From Planctomycetota bacterium (GTDB lineage Bacteria > Planctomycetota > UBA1135): a stretch of DNA of 36,073 bases. The translations under genes were made by a program, and so were the position numbers. Under the pieces are notes generated by a model. The model ran no database searches and had not been told where the DNA came from. It saw only the letters and a program-made list of their open reading frames with translations. The stretch's first letter is position 1. The number at the start of each line of letters is the position of its first letter. The DNA is taken from assembly GCA_027020785.1 (NCBI GenBank), contig JALUVI010000159.1:1-36073 (forward strand). Direction: 5' to 3'. This document shows positions 9,457-17,993 of this stretch, piece by piece.

Positions 9457-10799
9457 AACGGCCGCGACGCGCGCATCCGCGCCAGCAGCTCCATCGAGAG
9501 CGCCAGGAAGAGGCCGCCCGCGAGCCCGGCGATGGTGCAGAACAGGTAGAGGCCAGCGGTGGTCGGCACCTGCTTGGCCCTCTCGGGACGGGCCCGCATG
9601 GCGTCGGTCATCACCGAGAAGTCGAGCCCGGCGCGGACGTGGAAGTCGAGCTCGCTGCGCCGCGAGGCCACCTTCTCCCAGTACGAACGCGCGGAGGCCA
9701 GATGGCTCTGGCGCTCGGCGACCTCGGCGCGATAACTCGGCACCCGCTGCAAACGTGGCTCGATCTCGGCGATGCGCTGCGCCCACACCGCACGTTGGGC
9801 GTCGTAGCTGGCTTCCACTACGTCCATCGCCGCCAAACGGCGCATCCATTCCGTGACCTGGGCGTCGCGGGTGGTGACCTCGGAGTCGAGCCGCATCTGC
9901 TCCTCGGCGAGCTCCTCGGCCTCGCGCTGCACGACCTCGAGCTCTCGCTGCAGGCGCTGGATCTCGGGGTGGACGTCGCGGTATTCCAGCCGCGCCACGG
10001 CGAGCTGGGCCGAGAGGTCCCGCGCCCGGGCCAACAGCTTGTCGAACGCGTCGTTGCGCTGGAACTTCCGCAACGAAGTCAACATCTCCGGACGCTCGGC
10101 CAGCGCCGCCTCGAGCACCGGACGCTCGGCCTGCCCCTTGACCCGATGGAGCTCCAGCTGCAGCAACTGCTCCTCGACCTTGCGCCGCTCGGTCAGGAGT
10201 TGGGCCGTCTCGCTGTCGAGGTCCACGGTGTCGATGCTCGCGAGATAGTCCACCAGCGCCTGATGGGCCTCGCGGTACCTCTGCTCCGCCAACGGCTCCT
10301 CGCGGACGAAGGCCTCGAAGGAACGCCGCAGCGATGCCAACGTGATCTCCTCGAGCTCGGCCTGGAAGGCCTCGGCGTAGTCGTTGGCGAGCTCCGCCGC
10401 GAGTTCCGGCGTCGGCGCGTAGGCCAGGACCTGGATGTTGCCGCCGCGGTCGATGTTGCCGCGGATCGCCTTGCGCAGGGCCCGCGGGTCGTAGTCGGGA
10501 TGCTCCGCGGCCATCCGGTCGTAGACCGCTCCGCTGGCGAAGATGCCGAGCGCGCCGACCCGCGCATCGTCCGAGAGATCGGGAAGGAGCGGCCCCTTGG
10601 GCAGGTTGCCGCCCTCGGTGGACAGCGAGATGCCCACCGGGTCGTTGGGGATCATCACCGAGGCCGCAGCCACGTAGTCCGGACCGACCAGACGCGCGTA
10701 GAAGGTCCCGGCGAGCAGCGAGCCGACCAGGACGAGGACGATGGTGAGCCGACGCCGGTAGAGGGCGCCGAGCAGCGAGCCGAGGGTCTCTTCCGGCAT
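9453..10799 (-). CDS. Polysaccharide chain-length determinant (Wzz/GumC-type), no BY-kinase domain
   Basis: MPEETLGSLLGALYRRRLTIVLVLVGSLLAGTFYARLVGPDYVAAASVMIPND..., long coiled coil, C-terminal TM AGLYLFCTIAGLAGGLFLALSMELLARMR. Confidence 0.85.
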   Translation of the reverse strand: MPEETLGSLLGALYRRRLTIVLVLVGSLLAGTFYARLVGPDYVAAASVMIPNDPVGISLSTEGGNLPKGPLLPDLSDDARVGALGIFASGAVYDRMAAEHPDYDPRALRKAIRGNIDRGGNIQVLAYAPTPELAAELANDYAEAFQAELEEITLASLRRSFEAFVREEPLAEQRYREAHQALVDYLASIDTVDLDSETAQLLTERRKVEEQLLQLELHRVKGQAERPVLEAALAERPEMLTSLRKFQRNDAFDKLLARARDLSAQLAVARLEYRDVHPEIQRLQRELEVVQREAEELAEEQMRLDSEVTTRDAQVTEWMRRLAAMDVVEASYDAQRAVWAQRIAEIEPRLQRVPSYRAEVAERQSHLASARSYWEKVASRRSELDFHVRAGLDFSVMTDAMRARPERAKQVPTTAGLYLFCTIAGLAGGLFLALSMELLARMRASRPF

Positions 10800-10800
10800 G

Positions 10801-12306
10801 TCAGGCTGGGGTCGGTCGAGGGGGCGGCAGGAAGATCAGGTCGTCGGGATCACGCCCGGTCTGGTTGCGGGAGACCATGTACACGACCTCCATCAGGATC
10901 ACCATCAGCCACAGGAATCGCACCCAGAGGAACATCACGAAGGCGTTCTGGATGAGGATGACGACGAAGGCGAGCGAGATGCCGAGGACCCAGTCCCGGT
11001 CGAAGGAGAAGCGGCTGGTCAGGTAGGTCTTGGTCAGGTGCCAGACCACCAGCCCCATGAAGGAGCCGAAGGCGAGGACTCCGAACAACCCCATCTCGGC
11101 GAGCACCTGCTTGTAGGTGTCGTGGACCTGGAGTCGCCAGGGATTGTAGTAGTCCAGGATGCCCATCGTGCCGATGCCGAACCACGGGTGCCGCGAGAAG
11201 GCTTCGATGGCCAGGTGGTCGATGCGCCAGCGGAAGTCGGCCGAGGCCTTCTGCAGGTTCTCGACCGCGTGGTAGGTCGCCTCCAGCAGTCCGGTCTTCC
11301 AGCCGATCGCCGCCGACAATCCGAGGGCCATGAGGTAGAGCGGGGCCAGGCGCGGGAACCGGAACACCGGCACCACCATCGAGGCCAGGCCGAGGGCGAG
11401 CCAGCCGGAGCGGGAGAAGGTGAACAGGACCCCGAGCGCCAGCCACACGTAGGCCGAGAGGTAGAAGACCCGCTTGCCCAGGGAGAGCGCCCGACGCGGC
11501 CGCAGGCCGAACCAGAGCGCCAGCACCGCCAGGGTGGAGATGCAGTTGGACTGCAGGTTGGGGTGGATCTGGAGGCCGGTCAGCCGCGGGAAGGTGCCGA
11601 AGGAGGTGGTGACCTTGTCGTACGCCGTCTCGCCGGCGAGGAAGGTGATCGGTCGGTGGGCGACGGCCGAGAGCGCGAACTGCCCCCACTCGACGGCCAC
11701 CGAGATGCAGGCCGAGACCAACAGGAAGTGGAAGAAGATCTCGAGCTGACGCCGGGTGCGGATGATCGCCGGCAACAGGGCGACGATCAGGAAGTTGGCC
11801 GTCAGACGATAGCCGAAGGTCGGGATGATCGGCAGGAACTCGTTGGTCAGGACGAAGGTCGTCGCATAGCTGATCAGGATCAGGAGCGCCGGCAGCATCA
11901 GCAGCGTCGTCGGAAACGGCATGTCGCCATGACGCAGGATGCGCTGCGCCAGGAGGAGGAGCAGCAACAGCAGGCCGGCCTGGGACAGGACCGGGAAGGC
12001 CTCGGCGACGAAGGAGAACGCGATCAGGCCGAGGACCGGCCGGTCGAGGGAGCCGCTCTTCAGGACCCAGGCCACGAAGCCGGCGAGGGCGAGCAGGAGG
12101 CCGACGAGCCCGAGGCTGGGCAGGAACGGAAGGTCGTCCACCAGGGGCAGCTCCGGGCCGAACAGATCGATCTGGAGGCGCAGATGGAGGCGACCGTCCA
12201 TCCACACCAGCCACCCCACCAGGGCGCCGAAGGCGAGCCCCGCGGCGCCGGCCAGGACCCGGCCGAGCGGCCCCCAGTCCTGGAGCGGAAGCGACCGGTC
12301 AGTCAT
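10801..12306 (-). CDS. O-antigen ligase / Wzy-type polymerase, multi-TM
   Basis: About 12 hydrophobic segments; periplasmic-loop motif RWRIDHLAIEAFSRHPWFGIGTMGILDYYNPW...VHDTYKQVLAEMGLFGVLAF typical of the Wzy_C/O-antigen ligase family. Confidence 0.87.
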   Translation of the reverse strand: MTDRSLPLQDWGPLGRVLAGAAGLAFGALVGWLVWMDGRLHLRLQIDLFGPELPLVDDLPFLPSLGLVGLLLALAGFVAWVLKSGSLDRPVLGLIAFSFVAEAFPVLSQAGLLLLLLLLAQRILRHGDMPFPTTLLMLPALLILISYATTFVLTNEFLPIIPTFGYRLTANFLIVALLPAIIRTRRQLEIFFHFLLVSACISVAVEWGQFALSAVAHRPITFLAGETAYDKVTTSFGTFPRLTGLQIHPNLQSNCISTLAVLALWFGLRPRRALSLGKRVFYLSAYVWLALGVLFTFSRSGWLALGLASMVVPVFRFPRLAPLYLMALGLSAAIGWKTGLLEATYHAVENLQKASADFRWRIDHLAIEAFSRHPWFGIGTMGILDYYNPWRLQVHDTYKQVLAEMGLFGVLAFGSFMGLVVWHLTKTYLTSRFSFDRDWVLGISLAFVVILIQNAFVMFLWVRFLWLMVILMEVVYMVSRNQTGRDPDDLIFLPPPRPTPA

Positions 12307-14143
12307 CCGAATCCCCGTCGGGCTCCTCGGCGCCCCAGGAGAGCTCGACCATCACCGCCGAGAAGGGCGGCACCTTGAGCTCCATCGTGCCCTCCACGGG
12401 CACCCGGACCCACTGCGAGCGGTCCACCGGAGCCGGGAAGGTGGCAGGATGCCGAATCAGCTCCGCAGGCAGCTCGTCCTGGAGCCAACGTGCGTGCTTC
12501 TCGAAGAGGTCGCGGACCCGACGCCGCGTGTCGGCGTCGAGCGCGTCCAGGGGCTGGAGGGACTTCTGCTCCAGGGCCTTGCCCACGGCATCGAGGACGC
12601 TGGGGTCCGCCCCGCCGCGCTCCAGGTCCTGCAGGGTCATCTCGGCGGCGTTCGGGAACCAGCCGCGTTCGAACGGCTCCACCCGCTCGCGGAAGGACGC
12701 ATCGTCGCGCGGATTGCCCCGCTGCCGATCGATCACCCACACCCCGACGACGTGGGCCGGGGCGTCCTCCAGGCGCAGGGTCAACCAACGCTCCTGGGCC
12801 GACTTCTCGCGGGCCAGCGCCTTCATCTCCCGCCGAACCCGCTCCCAGACCGGCTTCTGCCGCTGGGGCAGCCCGGTCCGGTCGTAGGGCACGCGCCCCG
12901 TCACGTAGCCCTGGATGGCGCGGTCCTGCCCCTTGAGCGAGGTCGGGTCCACCCCCAGCCACTCCACCAGCTTGCGCATGTGCTTCTCCTGCTTGCCGAA
13001 CAACGAGGTCGCGACGAGGAAGCCGCGGTCGCCCTCGCGGGTGGCGAGGACTCCGAAGTTGGGGGTGACTTCGTCCGTGTACTCCACCGGGACCGCGGGC
13101 AGCGCTCCGGCCCGCCGCGCCATGCGCATGCCGGCGAGGACCGACTTCGGCAGGCCGTGGATGGTGAAGACCCCGACCGACTGGCCGGCGTAGTCGCGCT
13201 TGGCCTCCCAGGTGCCGTCCTGGAGCATGAAGAACAACGAATGCTTCACCGGCGAATAGGCCAACGCGGTGGTCATGGCGACGAAGTTGACCGCGGCGCG
13301 GTGGTCGTCCAGCGACAGGTTGACCGGCGACGGCAGACCGATGTTCCACTCGGACAGCACCAGCTCGGGCATCGGCAGGTTGCGCGAGCGCACGATGTCC
13401 CGCACCTTGCGCGCCGTCGAGTAGTGGAACTCGTCCATCGGGAAACCGTTGTACTCGTGCCACGACAGGAAGTCGGGCTGGAATCCGACCTCGACGCAGG
13501 CGTCGGCGATCCGACGGAACAGCCGCAAGCCGCCGCCGAAGTTGCTCGCCATGCTCGGCCCGCCGATGCGGACGTCGTCGGAGACGAGCGGTCGCAGGGC
13601 GGCGCCGGCCTCGGCGAAGAAGCGCGCGAAGCTCTCGGGGTCCCCGCTCCAGTTCTTCGGCAGATCGGGCTCGTTCCAGATCTCGAGGTACTCGACTGCG
13701 AAGCCCTTCTCCTGGAACCGCCGTACGTCCCGCGCCACCTGCCGGACCCAGCGCTGGGGATCGGGGGCGCGCAGCGGATCGTCGGGGGACGGCTTCATCC
13801 GGACCTCGGGATCGCCGAGGAAGGTCAGGTACAACCCGAGCCCCGCGGCCCGAGCCTGCTCCGCGGCCTGGAAGTGGCGGTCGTTGAGCTTGCCCAGGTG
13901 GTACTGGACCCAGATCCGCACCACGCCGTCCTCCGGCTGGACGGCCTCCCGCCACGCCTTCCACACGCCGGGAGAGGCGTTCTGGAGGTCGTTCAGCCCG
14001 GTGAGCACGCCGGGGGCGATGGGCGTGCCGGGCTGGTCGAACCGGACCACCACTTCGGGCTCCTGGGCGGCGGGCGCGGCGGCGGCAACGGCCAACCACA
14101 CCGCCAGGGCGGCACGGGGGAGGGAGAAGCGGGACATGGCCAC
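12299..14143 (-). CDS. GH39-like glycoside hydrolase (PslG-type), secreted
   Basis: Signal peptide MAMSRFSLPRAALAVWLAVAAAAPAAQ; YLEIWNEPD (acid/base Glu) and ELVLSEWNIGL (nucleophile Glu) in a TIM-barrel-type protein. Confidence 0.75.
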   Translation of the reverse strand: MAMSRFSLPRAALAVWLAVAAAAPAAQEPEVVVRFDQPGTPIAPGVLTGLNDLQNASPGVWKAWREAVQPEDGVVRIWVQYHLGKLNDRHFQAAEQARAAGLGLYLTFLGDPEVRMKPSPDDPLRAPDPQRWVRQVARDVRRFQEKGFAVEYLEIWNEPDLPKNWSGDPESFARFFAEAGAALRPLVSDDVRIGGPSMASNFGGGLRLFRRIADACVEVGFQPDFLSWHEYNGFPMDEFHYSTARKVRDIVRSRNLPMPELVLSEWNIGLPSPVNLSLDDHRAAVNFVAMTTALAYSPVKHSLFFMLQDGTWEAKRDYAGQSVGVFTIHGLPKSVLAGMRMARRAGALPAVPVEYTDEVTPNFGVLATREGDRGFLVATSLFGKQEKHMRKLVEWLGVDPTSLKGQDRAIQGYVTGRVPYDRTGLPQRQKPVWERVRREMKALAREKSAQERWLTLRLEDAPAHVVGVWVIDRQRGNPRDDASFRERVEPFERGWFPNAAEMTLQDLERGGADPSVLDAVGKALEQKSLQPLDALDADTRRRVRDLFEKHARWLQDELPAELIRHPATFPAPVDRSQWVRVPVEGTMELKVPPFSAVMVELSWGAEEPDGDSDD

Positions 14144-14163
14144 AGCCTACCGCTCGCCCGCCC

Positions 14164-15825
14164 TTATTGGATGTAGCCCAGACCGCGCAACGATTCTTCG
14201 ATGGCCTTGGACTGCTCCTCGCTGAAGGCCTCCTCCAGGCCTTCGCCGGCGGACGGTTCCGGCGACTCGTCCCAGACCGGCGCGCCGGGCTCGGCCAGGA
14301 CCTCGCCGCGAATGGCCCCGTCCATCCAACGCGGCACGGCCTCGCCCACCGCATAGAGCAGGGTCGGCGTGGTGTCGCGGATGTGCATGTCCTCGATGGT
14401 GCGTCCGGCGGCCACCCCCGGCCCGGCCAGGGCGAAGATGCCGGGGAACCGATGCTGCCCGCTGATCGGTGCGTTCTTGCGCCGGACGAAGAGGTCGCGC
14501 GTGCCCCAATCCTCCTTGGGGATGCAGGTCAGCCCCAGCATCTGGTACTGGAGGTCGGGCGCCTCGGCGGTGCGCGGCCCGTCGTAGAACGACTCCTTGA
14601 CGACGGTGTAGTCCACGGCCGGACGACCGTCCGGGCCCTGCAGCGCCTGCAGGCGCTGGACGATCTCGGCCAGCACCTGGCGATAGCCCTCGCCCTGGGG
14701 GACGATGCCCTCGGGCTCGCGGCCTTCGAGGTTGACGCAGATGCCGTGGAGCTGGGCGAACGCCCGGGTCTTCGACCACACCACGTCGCCCTGGTCGGGC
14801 ACGGTCTTGCGTTGCGGCCGGCCCAGCGGCAGCCGCGCCAGCGGGCCGAGGAGGCGGGCCAGCCCGCCGAGCCCGAGCCGCCCCAGGACGCGGCCGAGGT
14901 CGGTGCCCTTCCAGCGCCAGTACGGGGTCTTGCGCCGCACCAGGAACCCCTCCTCCTCGAGCCACTGGTTGACGTGGAAGTCGAGGTGCTGGGGGCCGAA
15001 ACCGTGGTCGCTGACCAGGGCGATCGGGGTGTCGTCGCCGACCAGGTCGCGCACCCGCCCGACGAATTCGTCGGCCAGCCGGTAGGCGTCGCGGATGACC
15101 TCGCCGTAGCGGCGCTCGCCCTCCTCGGTCCAGCCGGCGTGGCTGCGGTCCTGGAACTTCCAGAAGTAGTGCTGGGCGCGGTCGGTGACCGACACCACGG
15201 TGAAGAAGAAGTCGGTCGGGTGCTCCCGCAGGTAGTGCTCGACCAGGCGCAGGCGGTCGCGCTCGATGTCGAACAGCTCGTCCCGCAGCCGCGCATAGAG
15301 CTCCAGGTCGTCGCGCTCGCCCTCGGTGTCCCCGTCGTACGGCCCGTAGTCGACGTCGGGCCGGTAGGGGTGACCGAGCACCTGCTCCATCCGGTCGGTC
15401 GTGCCCGGCGGCCAGGCGATGGTGTCTCCGGTCAGGGGCATCGGAATGCCGCTGACCATGTAGCCGCCTTCCACCGGGAACGGCGGATAGGTCATCGGCA
15501 CCGACAGCGCCCCCACCGTCCACTTCCGCTTGGACAGCAGGCTCATCACGTCCTTGCCGGCGTAGTGGCGGCTGTCGTTGAGCTCGACCTCGTAGGTGCC
15601 GAGCTTGCGCCGCACGAAGTGGAAGATGCCGTGCTTGCCCGGATTGAGTCCGGTGAACATGGAGGTCCACGCCGGCGGGGTCATCGGCGGGGTCTCCGAA
15701 TACAGCTCGCCCGACGCCCCCTCGCGGAGGATGCGGGCGATGTGGGGGAGCTCTCCCGCCTCCACCATGGGGCGGATGACGTCGAAGGTGGCTCCGTCGA
15801 TGCCGACGATGGCGAGGCGGGTCAT
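14164..15825 (-). CDS. Alkaline phosphatase superfamily (type I phosphodiesterase/nucleotide pyrophosphatase-like) protein
   Basis: MTRLAIVGIDGATFDVIRPMVEAGELPHIARILREG...PPMTPPAWTSMFTGLNPGKHGIFHF...LVSDHGFGPQHLDFHVNQWL...ISGQHRFPG; ends LRGLGYIQ. Start corrected from 15939 to 15825. Confidence 0.9.
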   Translation of the reverse strand: MTRLAIVGIDGATFDVIRPMVEAGELPHIARILREGASGELYSETPPMTPPAWTSMFTGLNPGKHGIFHFVRRKLGTYEVELNDSRHYAGKDVMSLLSKRKWTVGALSVPMTYPPFPVEGGYMVSGIPMPLTGDTIAWPPGTTDRMEQVLGHPYRPDVDYGPYDGDTEGERDDLELYARLRDELFDIERDRLRLVEHYLREHPTDFFFTVVSVTDRAQHYFWKFQDRSHAGWTEEGERRYGEVIRDAYRLADEFVGRVRDLVGDDTPIALVSDHGFGPQHLDFHVNQWLEEEGFLVRRKTPYWRWKGTDLGRVLGRLGLGGLARLLGPLARLPLGRPQRKTVPDQGDVVWSKTRAFAQLHGICVNLEGREPEGIVPQGEGYRQVLAEIVQRLQALQGPDGRPAVDYTVVKESFYDGPRTAEAPDLQYQMLGLTCIPKEDWGTRDLFVRRKNAPISGQHRFPGIFALAGPGVAAGRTIEDMHIRDTTPTLLYAVGEAVPRWMDGAIRGEVLAEPGAPVWDESPEPSAGEGLEEAFSEEQSKAIEESLRGLGYIQ

Positions 15826-15879
15826 GGGGGTGCCCGGACCGGGGCCGGGGGGGAGGGTCGGGGCCGCCCTCCCCCCCAT

Positions 15880-15907
15880 TTGACCCTCACCGCGATTCCG
15901 GGACAAT
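15880..15907 (+). promoter_or_regulatory. Candidate sigma70-type promoter for the wza-like gene
   Basis: TTGACC (15880-15885), 16 nt spacer, GACAAT (15902-15907), 38 nt before ATG 15945. Confidence 0.4.
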
Positions 15908-15944
15908 AGGGGCGGCTCCGGTTCCGGCGGGAGCCCCACATCCG

Positions 15945-16724
15945 ATGCCGTCCGCCCTCTTCCGTCTCCTCACGCCCACCCTGCTCCTCCTGGCGCTGGG
16001 CTGCTCGATGTCTCCGCACGCGGAGGGCCCCGACCTCGGCAGCAATCCCGACCTGCTCGGCCCGAACGTGACCCCAGAGGTCCAGTACGGCCAGTTCTTC
16101 GTCGGCCCCGGCGACCAGGTCCGGCTCGACTTCCTGCGCCACGAGGAGCTCAACAAGCAGTACCGGGTCCGTCCCGACGGCACCCTCTACTGCCACCTCG
16201 TCGGCCCGGTGGCGGCCAGTGGGATGACCCAGGAGGAACTGCGTGACCTGCTCGCCGAACGCTACGGCGAGTACCTGGTGAACCCGAGCCTCTACCTCGA
16301 GGTCGAGTACTCGCCGTCGCGCAAGGTGGCGGTCCAGGGCTACGTGGACAAGCCGAGCGTGATCTCGCTGACCGATCCGCAGACCACGGTGCTGGACGTG
16401 ATCGCCCTGGCCGGCGGCGTCTCCGAGGAGGGCGACAAGACCGCCATCCTGATCGCGCGGCGCGTGGAGGGGAAGGTGCAGGTCCGCCACTACGACATGG
16501 AGGCCCTGTTCGCCCCCGACGACCCCGAAGCGCGGGTCGAGATCCCGTACGTCCAGCCGGGCGACTACGTGTACGTGCTGCGGACCTGGCAGGGCCGATT
16601 CGACGAGGAGGTCTCGCGCTGGACCGAGCTGCTCCGCGGCGTGGCCTTCCTGGAGCGCGACCTGCTGAACGCACCGCGGGCCACCGAGGCGCTGCAGGGC
16701 GACTTCAGCGAGGACAACTTCTAA
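15945..16724 (+). CDS. Polysaccharide export lipoprotein (Wza-type, poly_export/SLBB)
   Basis: MPSALFRLLTPTLLLLALGCS lipobox; FFVGPGDQVRLDFLRHEELNKQYRVRPDGTLYCHLVGPVAASGMTQEELRDLLAERY; SLBB-like KVAVQGYVDKPSVISLTDPQTTVLDVIALAGGV. Confidence 0.92.
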   Translation: MPSALFRLLTPTLLLLALGCSMSPHAEGPDLGSNPDLLGPNVTPEVQYGQFFVGPGDQVRLDFLRHEELNKQYRVRPDGTLYCHLVGPVAASGMTQEELRDLLAERYGEYLVNPSLYLEVEYSPSRKVAVQGYVDKPSVISLTDPQTTVLDVIALAGGVSEEGDKTAILIARRVEGKVQVRHYDMEALFAPDDPEARVEIPYVQPGDYVYVLRTWQGRFDEEVSRWTELLRGVAFLERDLLNAPRATEALQGDFSEDNF

Positions 16725-17983
16725 CCGAGCCAGAGGCGGCGGTCGGCGCCCGAGGCGCGGAACGCCGCCAGGTAGTCGGCGGCGGGGAGCACCCAGAAGC
16801 TCTCTGCGTAGTCGGCGCCGTCGCGGTCGCGCGCATGCCAGCGGGCGAGTCCGTGCTCGACCCGCAGGTAGTCCACTGCGGCGAGCTGCGAACGATAGGC
16901 GCGCACCGCCTCGTCCTTGCGCCGCCGCATCCCGGCGTCGAGCGGCAGGAGCGCGCGGCCGGGCAGCGGCGCCCACACTCCGCACACGGCGAGGGTGACG
17001 TCGCCGTACCCCGTCGGCAGCGCGGCGCGCAACAGGCGTGACACCTCGTAGTGGTCCACGTGGTCGTCGGCCCACCACACGAGGTGGATGCGGTCGGGGT
17101 CGAACTCGGCGATCAGGTCGTGGAGCCGACGGCGCCACGGGCCGCGGGCGCGCAGCCGCTCCTCCGGAGCGCCCAGGAAGTGGAGGTCCGAGACGCCGAG
17201 CACGCGCATCGCAGCCTCGCCTTCGGCGCGGCGGATGCGGGCTGACTCTTCGGGGGACGCATCGGGAACGCCGCGCGCTCCGTCGGTGAGCCAGACCACG
17301 CGGACCTCGGCGCCGGAGGCCATCGCCGCGAGCATGGCGCCGCCGGCCTGCAGGGACTCGTCGTCGTAGTGGGGCGACAGGACGAGCACGCGCCGCGCCG
17401 GCGGCAGGACGTCGGGGCCGGGGCGGGATGCGACCGCCTCCAAGGCGCGCTGGTGGTCGTGGGCCGTGACCAGGAAACGGCGGTGGACCAGGTCGCCGAG
17501 CGGCCCACGCTTCGGTGGGCGTCGCCCGGAGAGCAGGAGGTCGAGGCGCCGCGCGTCGAGGACCTGATAGGCCTCGGCCAGGCCGCGGCCGCCGTGACGG
17601 AAGGCCGAGCGGTAGGCGCGCAGCCCCTCGGCCGGGGTGGCCGGCTCAGCGGCGCCGTCGCCGCCGTCGTGGACCAGCAGGTTGGGCCACACCGGGACGT
17701 CGCGTTCGTAGAGGACCACCGGGGTCGCGGGCGGGACCTCGGCGAGCGCGGCCCGCAGCGAGGCGACGCCGTCCCCCGGCTCGGGGGCGGGCGCGAGGAG
17801 GGCGTCGTAGTCGGCGCCGGGCACCCACGGCAGGACCTCCTCGGCGGCGGCCAGCGCGGTCGGGGCCCACTCTTCGGGGCTGCCGTGGAGGAAGGCGAGG
17901 CGCCGCCAGGGCAGCGCGCGCGCGACCGCCGGGACCTGGATCAGGTTCCGGGGCCGGCGGATGGGGACCGGGAGCCTCGGCAC
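16721..17983 (-). CDS. PIG-L/LmbE-family deacetylase with an extra N-terminal region of about 195 aa
   Basis: RRVLVLSPHYDDESLQAGGAMLAAMASGAEVRVVWLTDG...WWADDHVDHYEVSRLL; metal-binding H-DD...H motifs retained. Confidence 0.85.
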   Translation of the reverse strand: MPRLPVPIRRPRNLIQVPAVARALPWRRLAFLHGSPEEWAPTALAAAEEVLPWVPGADYDALLAPAPEPGDGVASLRAALAEVPPATPVVLYERDVPVWPNLLVHDGGDGAAEPATPAEGLRAYRSAFRHGGRGLAEAYQVLDARRLDLLLSGRRPPKRGPLGDLVHRRFLVTAHDHQRALEAVASRPGPDVLPPARRVLVLSPHYDDESLQAGGAMLAAMASGAEVRVVWLTDGARGVPDASPEESARIRRAEGEAAMRVLGVSDLHFLGAPEERLRARGPWRRRLHDLIAEFDPDRIHLVWWADDHVDHYEVSRLLRAALPTGYGDVTLAVCGVWAPLPGRALLPLDAGMRRRKDEAVRAYRSQLAAVDYLRVEHGLARWHARDRDGADYAESFWVLPAADYLAAFRASGADRRLWLG

Positions 17984-17993
17984 GCCGGCCAGC

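Noticed and set aside
10798-14176. Long plus-strand ORFs of 526 and 745 aa
   Set aside because: Antisense to Wzy/ligase and GH39 genes, which show real membrane topology and active-site motifs.
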